Source: Ilex aquifolium (taxonomy: Eukaryota > Streptophyta > Magnoliopsida > Aquifoliales > Aquifoliaceae). From it: DNA of 64,000 bases. The notes under the pieces were generated by a model. That model worked only from the letters and a program-made list of their open reading frames with translations, searched no databases and was not told where the DNA came from. Positions 35,011 to 45,200 of the stretch are shown here, one piece after another (position 1 is the stretch's first letter; each line of letters starts with the position of its first letter). A program made the translations under genes and the position numbers. The stretch covers positions 24,238,045 through 24,302,044 of the forward strand of contig OX637404.1 of NCBI GenBank assembly GCA_951799425.1. Direction: 5' to 3'.

Positions 35011-35601
35011 TGATGGACCAGGCCCAAATGGCCCAATCCATGTGGAAAGTCCAAACTTAATTAAGAGCCCAAGCTCCTAGAGGACCCAGTAGGCCCTATG
35101 AGGTCCAAGTCATTCTAGCCCATCAGGGAGCTACGCCGCCAAGGGAGCATCACCCTCACCGCCTGGAGAGAGTCGACCTTCCCTCATCCTTTGACCAAGT
35201 CCTTTGGAGAGCACCATAACTTCCTTGCCTGTTGAGGAGAGGAGAGGTCACCAAGCTACTCAATTACTATTAAAGTCGCCCCAATCCGTTATGACCGATG
35301 TATCAACTATTTAATTAATATTCATTACGAGATGACTACTATAAATGTAAGCCCCGCCAACACTTGGGGGGCATCACACTCATTCTAGCATCATTCTCTC
35401 CTCACCCTCAAAAATTTTGTAACCATTTGCTCTCTCTCCACACCGGAGTCAATAAAATCCCGGCGACCCTTGTCATTCCAAGTGGACGTAAGTCACCTTG
35501 ATCGAACCACTATAAATTTTGTCTTCTCTCTCCCTCTACTTGACTGCATTTTATATTATTTAATTGACAGGTGGTGTGCAAACCAATTTTGTGCATCATC
35601 A
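35011..35601 (+). repeat. T1 3' LTR
   Basis: 591 bp, TG...CA, followed by the duplication AGTTT. Its TATAAAT (35340-35346) points toward the MYB gene, whose ATG is at 35953. Confidence 0.95.
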
Positions 35602-35838
35602 AGTTTAATCCCATCGAACTAATACGTGTAAAAATTCGAACTCAAACAGTAAGCTAGAAAAAATGAGTTCGAATCAATCCACCGTTAAACTATAATGCTG
35701 AACTATACGTGCGTGTTCAAGTTGATAAAAGTGGAAAAAAAGGACATCAAATCAAAGCATAGTCCATGAAATCTAGCCACACACAATCTTCCAACACTGT
35801 CAGCCTGTCTGGTATTCCTGAACTGTTCGCATCACTGC

Positions 35839-35845
35839 TATATAT
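35839..35845 (+). promoter_or_regulatory. Candidate TATA box of the MYB gene
   Basis: TATATAT lies about 110 bp before the start codon. The only other nearby TATA motif facing this way is inside the T1 LTR. Confidence 0.45.
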
Positions 35846-35902
35846 GTAAGAACTGTAAGAAGACTTTCCAAAGATCCAATTCCAACCTAATCACCCAATT
35901 CC

Positions 35903-35907
<5 letters not shown>

Positions 35908-35943
<36 letters not shown>
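35908..35943 (+). repeat. (CT)n tract in the MYB 5' leader
   Basis: About 18 CT repeats end ten bases before the ATG. Such tracts are common in plant 5' leaders. Confidence 0.9.
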
Positions 35944-35947
<4 letters not shown>

Positions 35948-35952
35948 CAATA

Positions 35953-37164
35953 ATGAAAGAAGGAAAGGGATACAAAAAAGGTTTCTGGACAGTGGAGGAA
36001 GACACAATTCTCAAGGAGTATGTAAGGAAGCATGGGAAAGGCAGGTGGAATCGAGTGACTAATATGACAGGTTTACACTTTTCTATATCTCCATGCAATA
36101 ATTCAGTTTAATTATTTACTAACAAAGTCCAATTTAATAAATACACTTGAGCCGGCCATTACACTTGTTAGTTTCTGATTGGTTGTCAATGTGATAGGGT
36201 TGAAAAGGTGTGGCAAGAGTTGCAGATTAAGGTGGATTAATTATCTTTGTCCTAATGTAAATCGTGAAGATTTTACAGAGGAAGAAGATGACCTCATCAT
36301 TAGGCTCCATAACCTCCTTGGAAACAGGTCATTTTCCTTTTTCCAAACACAACCATTTAATTTTTTCTTCATCTATATATTTTCGGGGAAATAATTTCTA
36401 TTTTGAATAATGTTATTAATATCTAATAATCAGATCTAACACAATAACTTAATGATGTATGGGCTGACACTATATATCGAACAACATCATTGTAATTACA
36501 TCCGTCAAATTTTTTTTTATCGAAACCATATCAAATGATATGACACAAGTCGAGGTCACTGAAACTAATAGATAATTAGGTCCCCCGTGGTGTTATTGTT
36601 TTCTGTAGCATAACATATTCAGTTTTAATATTCATATAGTGTGAAGCTTTAATATTGATTTTTTTCTTCAAAACTAACTTTAATATTCATATAGTAGAAC
36701 TTTTAATGTCAATGAAGCAAACTAAATAGGTGGATTAATACTGATCTTATAGGTGGGCTTTAATTGCTGGGAGAGTGCCTGGACGAACCGACAACCAAGT
36801 GAAGAACCACTGGAACACTCGTTTGAGCAAAAAGCTAGGAATCATCAACAAGGAAAAAAACAAAGCTATAGCTTCTTCGCAAACCCTACCCACAACAACA
36901 GAAGAGAAGTTCAATATCTCTCAGGAGACAAAGACGAAGACGAACTATGGAGCATCAGTTGGAGCTACAAGTCAAAAAGTGCTTGAAGGGGGCTGCTCTG
37001 AAGGCACAAAGGGGTTGTTTGACACACTAGAGCCAACCCTGAATAATGATGGTTACGATAGCTCTTTTTGGTTTTTGAATGATGATTTTAACGTAAATGC
37101 TCCTGATTTAATAGGTCTTTCGGGTCAATGTTCTCCGGATGATTTTGTTTGGAATGGATTTTAA
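35953..37164 (+). CDS. R2R3-MYB transcription factor, WER/GL1/MYB23-type (subgroup 15)
   Basis: Three exons, 35953-36070, 36198-36327 and 36753-37164, join in phase with GT/AG introns to give 219 residues. R2 covers about residues 8-56 ([32 protein letters not shown]). R3 covers about 58-107, with Phe65 for the first Trp as is usual, then W84 and W103. Residues 71-90 fit the bHLH-interaction signature DLx2Rx3Lx6Lx3R. Intron positions are those of most R2R3-MYB genes. The C-terminus has FWFLNDDF, like the Trp-centred activation motif of subgroup 15. Family members act in the nucleus with bHLH and WD40 partners to set epidermal cell fate (trichomes, root hairs). The start was chosen because it opens directly before R2 and no upstream in-frame ATG is seen. 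Exact orthology is inferred. Confidence 0.93.
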
Positions 37165-37212
37165 AGTTGCTTCTTTGCAAACTTTAGAATAAAATTGTAG
37201 TAATTTTGTTTC

Positions 37213-37752
37213 ATTTTTCGGGAATATATGTCGGTGTTTGCCATCTTCACGGTTTTACTTTTTTCGAGTTGGGCCCACTCTGAGGCTCTACGCTGACTTT
37301 TCATTGGTTTCTCCACATAGTTTACAAATATAATAATTCTCTTTTAACTAATGTTACATAAACTTAAAAAATAGATTTAAAAATTATACTTGACAATTAT
37401 AATTATTGATTTCACTGTGGGTCTTAGTATTTAATGAGACTCATTATCTATTCAATGATTAAGATTATCAAATCTAATTATTAAATCTAATTTTTAAATT
37501 TAAATCTATGTAACATTACTCTCTCTTTTTGCTTACAGAAGTATAGAATACACACTATGCTAGGACAACAACGCATTTGATTTGGCTTGTCTTGCATGTG
37601 AACCAAAGATAGCAACGTGTGGCTATAATGCTGACAAGTACAAAAGCTGAGGTTAAGGAAAAAAGAGAAAAAAATAATAATATAATTAAGATCTGATCTA
37701 AATAAATTAATTATGTGTCCAGTGAAATGATTTAATAATTTATAATATAAAA
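37213..37752 (+). repeat. Duplicated MYB 3' flank, copy 1
   Basis: Starting about 50 bp after the MYB stop codon, this block recurs at 40460-40852. Shared text includes CGGGAATATATG, CCATCTTCA, ACAACGCATTTGATTTGGCT and AACGTGTGGCTATAA. Copy 1 contains a MITE that copy 2 lacks. Confidence 0.88.
37346..37522. mobile_element. MITE inside duplicated flank copy 1
   Basis: The ends are inverted copies of TAATGTTACATA, and CTCTTTT is repeated at the two borders (37339-37345 and 37523-37529). Copy 2 of the duplication has the empty site, which supports an insertion. Confidence 0.75.
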
Positions 37753-37810
37753 CAAAGGTTTTATCCTAACCCAAGGGATTTTACAAATTTATACCAAAAA
37801 GGGAGTTGGT

Positions 37811-38610
37811 TTCAAACTATTTTTCAAATTCATGTCATTTTAAAAACGTTAGATGGAATGACGTTTTCGGGCTTAAAACATCAATTGGAATAACGTTTTT
37901 AGCGTAAAAATATCAGACCAAGTGACGTTTTTCTCTTGTAGTACAACCATGTAAAATAGCTAAAAATGTCAGTTGGACTAACGTTTTTAGTAAAAACGTC
38001 ATTTGAACTGACTTTTCTAAAAAACTTAGTCCAACTAACGTTTTCACTGAACACGTCAGTCCAACTTACGTTTTTAGAAACCGTTTTTCTCCCTCCCTTT
38101 TTTATAAGTTTGAATGTTTATTGAAAAATTTAATTATATTGAAAATAAATAAATTTTGATCATTTCAAAATACATAAATTTTGATCATTTCAAAATTAAA
38201 AAATTGAAAACGTATACATATAATTAATTTTTATTTTATCATATAATTTTAAACGTATACATATAATAAAAATCAAATTTTATTTTAAATTTTGTTCATG
38301 TTGACAATAATGTTTATTAAACGATGTATTTTAATTATATTAATTGTAATTTTTAATTGTAAATGTTAAAATTGAGCATTTATTTTAATTATATTGAAAA
38401 TAAATAAATTTTGATCAAAATTTAATTATGATCAAAATTTATTTATTTTGAGCATATCAAAATTAAAATATTGAAAACGTATTCATATAATTAATTTTAA
38501 TTTTATCATATAATTTTAAACGTATATATATAATAAAAATAAAATTTTAGTTTTAATTTTGATCATGTTGACAATAATGTTTATTAAGCGATGCAAAAAT
38601 ATAAGTTATT
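37811..38610. repeat. AT-rich region with internal direct repeats
   Basis: An ACGTTTTTA / CAGTTGGACTAACG-type motif recurs at 37850-38085. A block of about 130 bp containing AACGTATACATATAATTAAT and TGTTGACAATAATGTTTATT occurs twice (about 38195-38330 and 38470-38600). No gene is seen. Confidence 0.6.
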
Positions 38611-38699
38611 CATAACTAAAATTATGAATAACAGTGAATCTGACGAGGTAAAAATGGCTTTCAATAACGTGGTTGATGTTCAAAATAATATAAAGGATT

Positions 38700-39354
38700 A
38701 TCGAGTACATATAAACATGATTGAATAAAAGTGTCAGACGCATCATCGTCCAAATAAGAGAAATCAGAAAAGTTCAGGATCGAAAACAAGTAACGGATCC
38801 TCTAAATTTCTATTTCGGCATATTCATGATCAAAATACTCTGTTTTTGCATACTCGATTGCATGGAAACGATCAAGACAACGCTGCATTTAATCATTTTC
38901 ACGTTCAAGCCTTGATATGCTCTCGTCATGATTGTTTGAATACCGTGGATCGTAAATATCAATTGAACGTGCATTTGGTACCGCAAGTCCATGTCAACGA
39001 CAAAATACTTCAAGGTCATAACGTTTTGTCATATAACTGTCGTCATCTTAGTGTGAGTTCGATATGAGCACCTAAAGGCAAATAGTCAGTTGCAGGCCCA
39101 ACAATTACATGTTCAGCTTGACCGAATGGGTGATAAAGGTTGATGGACTCATTACAGAATGCATGCTTTCGTCCATACCACGTTACACCACTAGAATCAG
39201 TATATGATCCAATAGAAGGAACTTTGTTCATCGATGTTGATCTGTCAGTTGAGTGTTCACGTTTGGTAGCCGAAGATGAACTATTTTGGTCTTTGTGTGA
39301 AGAAGAACCTTCATTGGTTTGGCTGTATTGTGTATGTGATGTGCATCTATACAT
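38700..39354 (-). other. Unidentified minus-strand coding remnant 1
   Basis: A 103-codon ORF (39354-39043) is serine-rich and then reads SSGVTWYGRKHAFCNESINL, YHPFGQAEHVIVGPATDYLP. In another frame further down, the minus strand reads NNHDESISRLEREND and RCLDRFHAIEYAKTEYFDHE, ending near FLDD-like acidic text around 38740. It looks like a decayed protein gene crossing at least one frameshift. I do not recognise the family. Confidence 0.35.
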
Positions 39355-39611
39355 TTTATTTAGTGGTGGTGCATTTACACAATTGTGAATGCTAGTATAT
39401 ATATGTTCGGTTTGACAATTTAAAATAACAGTGAAATGACATCACACTACAAAGTTCGGAACTGATTTGACAATGACAAAATGTGACAATGAAAAAGTTG
39501 TGAAATGACAAAACACTGAATAGACTGATAAAGTCATGATATTGATTAACACTAAATAGGACGTAGACATAAACGTTATATGCTTAAAAAGTTGGACACT
39601 GATTACATTTG

Positions 39612-40090
39612 TTAATTTTCATCAGATATATACTCATTTGATAGATATTGTTCATTAGACATTGCAGTAGATCGCTCAGTAGCTGTCAACTCCTTGTTAA
39701 ATGCGGTTGCCACCATATCAGTTGCTAATTGGAGCATATAATATTGACACTTACGCAACATCATCCTATTATTTTCCTTTTGTACACGTTTAACTGCTGT
39801 TTCGAAGTTCACTCTATTCCTTTGCGGCATGGTAAGTGAAAGTATATGTGTCACCGGTATACCAAGTTCTCTCAGATCTGTGCATAATGAGTGTGATTCA
39901 TTAGCACGAAAAGTCCACTCTCGTCGGAGTCCAAAATAATACTATTTTGGATCAGAAAATCTCTCAGTCTTGTAATCATCATTTCGTTCTTGTAATAATC
40001 AAACTGGTTGATGGCTACGACTGTTATCATCGGCTCGTGATCTTGATGTAAACATAATGTGCAATACATGTGATATGAACCACCCTGTAT
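39612..40090 (-). other. Unidentified minus-strand coding remnant 2
   Basis: An 80-codon ORF (39854-39612) reads MPQRNRVNFETAVKRVQKEN and MLRKCQYYMLQLATDMVATA. Its frame continues upstream as ESHSLCTDLRELGIPVTHIL, with stops further up near 39955-40010. Composition looks protein-like, but no domain is recognised. It lies in the same orientation as remnant 1 and may belong to the same mobile element. Confidence 0.35.
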
Positions 40091-40116
40091 TGTGTTTTTA
40101 TAGTGGTTTCATTGTC

Positions 40117-40400
40117 TTAAAATGCAGTAGTGTGTAGTCACCTTTATATTTGAGTTGATGGTCAAACATTAAAAAAAGAGTGCAATCAGTGTGATTACAC
40201 ACTGTTATCTGTCGGCATAACCACACACTGGTACACGTCACTGTGACTGCACACTGAGACGTTTAATACATTGAAGTTACTAGACCCTGATTCACACTGA
40301 TTCACGTCCATGATATATTCAACAATATCAGGGTTTTTTGACATTAAACTAGTGTGTAGTCACAAAATTTTGATTGTGACTACACGCCAGTATATTGAAG
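40117..40400. repeat. Cluster of inverted TGTGACTACAC-type repeats
   Basis: CAGTGTGATTACACACTG (about 40187-40204) is a 7-bp stem with a 4-base loop. GTGTAGTCACA (about 40354-40364) and TGTGACTACAC (40375-40385) form an 11-bp stem with a 10-base loop. Further partial copies lie between. The cluster sits upstream of the unidentified minus-strand ORFs. Confidence 0.65.
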
Positions 40401-40459
40401 TGTAATGCAGGATATTCATTAACGTGGTCTACTGAACAAAAAACATATACAACATGACA

Positions 40460-40852
40460 ATTTTTCGGGAATATATGTTGGTGTTTGCCATCTTCATGGT
40501 TTTCCTTTTTTCGAGTTTTTTTTTCAAACCTTCAAGTGACGATCTTCGCTTGGGCCTACTCTGAGGCTCTACCCTAACTTTTCATTGGTTTCTCCAAGTA
40601 GTTTACAAAAGTAATAGTTCTCTTTTCGCTTAAAGAAGTATGGAATACACACTACCCTAGGACAACAACGCATTTGATTTGGCTCGTCTTGCATGTGAAC
40701 CAAAGATAGCAACGTGTGGCTATAACGCTGACAAGTACAAAGGCTGCGGTTAGGGATAAAAGGGAAAAAAATAATAATATAATTAAGATCTGATCAAAAT
40801 AAATTAATTATGCGTCCAGTGAAATGATTTAATAATCTATAATATAAAATAA
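40460..40852 (+). repeat. Duplicated MYB 3' flank, copy 2
   Basis: This matches 37213-37752 over most of its length, lacks the MITE, and has about 35 extra bases near 40515. No MYB exon precedes it. Confidence 0.88.
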
Positions 40853-41717
40853 GATAAATTTTAATAACGCATTCGACGGTCTCAAATATAGTTATTCAAC
40901 TGCCCCCAACATCTCTCTCAAAATTATTTACATTGCACCGTATCTTCAGGTATGGATTACTCCTAGTGTTTTTATAACTATGACGATTACATTTTTTACC
41001 AGATTATTATGGCAAAATATTAGATCAAATTTTTAAGCTAAGATGTTACACTATAAATTTTAGATAATGAATTAGTGGTGCCTCTTTAATTTATCAATTC
41101 CGAAGCTTGTCTTGTCTGAATATGTATTAGTGTTGTTTCTTCATCTTAAGTTGACTGTTCCTATCATTGACTCGTGTCGTCTTGTATTTTAAATGGTATA
41201 AGTCGGGTTGTGTTTTTAAATTTGTAAATCGTGTCGTGTCAAAATTTGATTAACTCACTCAAACCATTTATAATTAGCTACAATCAAGTTAGTGATGTGT
41301 ATAAAGTTATAAATGGTGTTCAGCAGAGTTTTTATGGTGTTTTGTCTGGTTGATAACTGCCCATTACTAAATGAGTGAGGCTCTCATAATTCATAAACTT
41401 GTTAAACCAAAACTCATACTCGTTAATTCCATATCAATCCCTTTTCGTGTTAATAGATCGTGCATCCGACTAGATGCTAATTTGGGACACAATAGAGTTT
41501 GAATCTTGGGGGGAAATAACATCAAGGATTTTAAAACTTAGGGTTGAATTAAAATAAGGGCAAATTATACACTTTGCCTTACTTAGCTATTGACCCGATT
41601 TCACATTGCCCCTTTAACTATTGAATTTTTTCCATTGTTCCAGCAAGTCAGCAACTGCTGGAATTATGTTACATTGCCATAATACAAACATCCATTATTG
41701 TTTTGGATGAAAATTAC
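40853..41717. other. Spacer; degenerate hAT-like fragment
   Basis: The stretch 41160-41470 is rich in CGTGTCG-type words like the hAT-like elements at 11479 and 49069, but clear ends were not found. No gene is seen. Confidence 0.4.
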
Positions 41718-42189
41718 TGTCGGGACATTTCTGTCAAGTGGGTCCATCAGCCTCACTCCCAATGAAGGAATTGACATATATCACAAGTAGGACCTGCGAC
41801 AATAAATAAAGGCAGGTAATAAGTGTTTTTAGTAGGCTAGCCATGCCTATCTCTCTGTATTGATGGTTGCACAGTACATGATGGTAAGTGACTCTCTAAT
41901 ATTCTCTATATATATGGGTGAAGACCCAAGAAAGAAGGGGCCTCAAGTAAGAGCACATCGGCTCTATACTTCACATACACACACTTATATTATTTTTCTA
42001 GTTTATATATTCGCCTATTCATGTATTGATCGCAGTAACTGACTTAGGCATCGGAGGGGCCTCCCCTTGCTCAACGCCGGGGGTCCTTCTAACCTCTCTA
42101 TGATTTTGCAGCTCACGAACGGGATGATATTCGAAGGTTAGGGGCGTACCTTCAACATTTCAGTGATTTTGCGAATTTTAGCTCGCACA
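41718..42189 (+). repeat. N1 5' LTR
   Basis: 472 bp, TG...CA, with a CTATATATATG TATA region near 41906. Confidence 0.93.
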
Positions 42190-42192
42190 ATT

Positions 42193-42210
42193 TGGCGTCG
42201 TCTGTGGGAA
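42193..42210 (+). other. N1 primer binding site
   Basis: TGGCGTCGTCTGTGGGAA differs from the T1 site at only two positions. Confidence 0.8.
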
Positions 42211-45200
42211 ACGAAGCATATGTGTCCCCTAGGTCTGCATATCGTCCAGTTCATGAGTCCTGCCCAAGCCTCCATCTAGTCTTCAATCTCGGTTTGTTCA
42301 CATCAGTTCACTTTGCACACCGTTTGGTGTTTGATATTTGTATGATGGACTTCAGTCTCTCTTTCTATCTGGTCTGTTTATGGAGCTTTATTCAAGACCA
42401 TTGGTAACAAGTAATCAAGAGTAGTATCTCAAGAGAAGGCCTCACCAACATCACGTGAACCTTCTGACAATCCTTATTTATAAAGTCTCTTGATATTTTA
42501 TTGTGATCATATATTCCTTGGCATGGGACCTTTTCTTTTATTAAATGCATGGTAGAGGTTCCTCGGCTGGGGTCGGTCCATTATGCCAAAAGAACAACTG
42601 TGGAAATCTCTTTTAAAGCTTACCATCAACTCGGCGCGAACCCAGCACTTTGTGGTGGTGCTCGGCCTCTCTGTTGGTCTGTTCAAGGGGATCTCGGTTC
42701 ATCATGTTGTCTTCGAAATATGTTCTGGAGGTCGGTTCTCTATTTCATCTCCATACACAGAGTTCGACCAATGCAAATATAAGTGATCTCTCTCCCCCCC
42801 AGCTATCTGAACGAGCCCAAGAAACAAGGGTTTTGCTGGGTCTATCTTGTATGATCTTTGCGCATCTTGACCCTTCTAGGAATCACATTAACTTTTCAAG
42901 AAGAAATTTAAGAATGGAAAAAGACTGGTATGGCTGCCACGATTTTCCCATCACTTGACAATAGTTACACCTGCTCACTTGGTGAACCTATGCGTGTAAA
43001 CACAAGCACACGAATGGAAAAAATGATTTTTGCCTACTGTGACTAACAAGAAGCAAAACTCCTTTAGTACAATTGCTTTTGCTTTGTTAATTTTGCAGGG
43101 CTGACTTCTAGGTCTTGAGCTCGGCTGGTCAGTCTCCTTGCCATCAAGCCAATCTCTGGGTTTCCAGCAAGTTTGAGCAGATTACGCAGCGGTGATCAAT
43201 CTCGCACCAGAAATTCAAAGGAGTTCGGTACTATCATGAAGTGTGTCAATCGGCATCACAACCACAAAAAAGTATATATATACAAACCTTGTGGACTGTC
43301 GGTGCACCCCTCTGTAGATCATTGGAGCTCGGCATTGCCACTTTGAGTCATCAAGATGCAGACCTACCTCGGCTCACAACAGCCGCAAGCGGTCTCTCGG
43401 TCACAATAGAGTTCAAAATAAGTAAACTCAGCATATGCAAGCAGCCCATGTTCGACATAAGCCCAAGCATATTCTGGACAAGATTGCCATCATGAATGAA
43501 GCTTTACAGTGTTCGGCTCTCCATCGCTGACAAACTATGAAACTCGGGCTTTCCGAATAATGCTGGGAGGGCGCCGAACGAAGAGATTGGCACCATCTGT
43601 CGAAGGAACATGCTTGGCACTTAAAATAATCTGTCCATCTTCAATTGAAGCTCCGTATCGCCTATGGGTAGGAGACCTTGCTCGGCCTATCATCCACAGG
43701 TGTCGGAGCTCGGTCTCACTTCTCGGATACTGTTGCAAACCACTCAAAGGTTGTAAATTACTCACCCACCGTGATCAGCACACCACAGATTTATACTCTT
43801 CAGTTAATATGGATGGGCGGCGTACCAAATCCAAAGCTAACTGGAAGCTAGCATAGCCCGAGTCTAAAGTTGTCCGAGGACTCACTTTGTAGCATCTAAC
43901 TTCTCGGCATCATCAAGGCATCTCGGCCGCAAACGTCCCCTTATTTTGGCATGGCATCGAGGGACTGCTCACAGCAGGGGGTATGTCCCGAAGCCACGTG
44001 TTCTCGGAGCAAGGCCTCTCCGGTAGTCGGCCTCAACTATAGTTCTCGGCATTATCTAAACCCATAATATTTTGGGTGGTCAGCCCATCAAGTGGTGTTC
44101 AGCGATGCCTACGGACAAGAGACCTTGCTTGGTCTCCTTTCTTGAATGTCTCTCTGCAACTAGCGACAATATTTCGACCTTCGTATCATTTGAACAAAAC
44201 TCTCTTCAAGTAGTGCTCGGCTTCACATCCAGCAACGGGTTATGGTTTGTCCTCGGGCTAAAGGATTCTCTTGGGCTATTTAAGTCAAACAAGTGATAGA
44301 TGGCGCCATGTGAACGGTTTGTCCTACCGAGGTACTCAGTCTCATCAATCGACACCAATGGTCAGTCCCAAGTGGTCGGTTCCTCACCCAGATTAGTCCG
44401 AGAAATCATTTTGTGATCTCTTCTTTCGGATTATCATTCTTTTCATCAAAGACTAATGGAAATAACAGCCAGCCCACGTAGATTTTCGTTTGGGTATGTG
44501 TTCAAACACCACAACTCGCCCATGATGGTACCTTCTTGGCCCTAGTGTAATCTTGCAGGCCTAATACATTTGGGAGTTCACAGTCGGTGCTATTAATAAA
44601 ACTCATGGAAATTATTCGGCATCTTCGAATAAGCACATAGAAGTAAGTGCTCGCCACCATCTTGCTTGTCTCTCTCTCTCTTCTTGATGCACCCATCCAA
44701 GTTTTGTCAAAATTGGGCGAAGCCCACTCCCTCTTCACAATCAATGGGTGTGAAAATACTGGGCAAGCTACTGTTATAGCATCGGTTCACCGCTTATGGC
44801 TCAAGGGGAAAAATTTCCCAATTGATGGGTCCAAATCCAGGAAAACAAGCTTCCATGGTGGTCTTTCACCTCGGCTAGGTGATGGCGACCTATCAACCCC
44901 AAGGGGGAAATTTCGTCAACAAAGGCCGAAGAATAATCGATCTATCTCCAAACATTTGCTCTATATGAAGGATTCCCCCTAGCACTCAAAGAACATGGCC
45001 ATGACCTGCATAGTCAAGGGTTATTATATTAAGAAGAAATTCCTCTTTTCGGCATTATCAAAAAAGTGGTTGGTACCACTACTGAATATCACTCCCAGAA
45101 GACGGAGCTTTTTCTATCTCCTCATATGATATATCTGAGCCCACATTCAAGTAAAATTGAATCTGCCACCTAATTTCTTGGTCGATATAACGTTAGGCAC

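Larger units (their letters stand above)
13800..35601 (+). mobile_element. T1: decayed Tat-type gypsy retrotransposon, split by a nested element
   Basis: Two 591-bp LTRs (13800-14390 and 35011-35601) start TGATGGACC and end GTGCATCATCA. The 5-bp duplication AGTTT flanks the element (13795-13799 and 35602-35606). By eye the LTRs differ at about 34 sites, near 6%, so the insertion is old. Without nested element A1 the length is about 10.3 kb. Order: LTR, primer site, gag, protease remnant, reverse transcriptase, RNase H, a second archaeal-type RNase H, integrase, an antisense gene, polypurine tract, LTR. The double RNase H and the antisense gene near the 3' LTR point to the Tat lineage. Stops and frameshifts make it defective. 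Confidence 0.95.

Noticed and set aside
43241..43856. Short ORFs in N1 as candidate genes
   Set aside because: None exceeds about 115 codons, none has a domain, and they overlap repeated TCGG-rich text on both strands.
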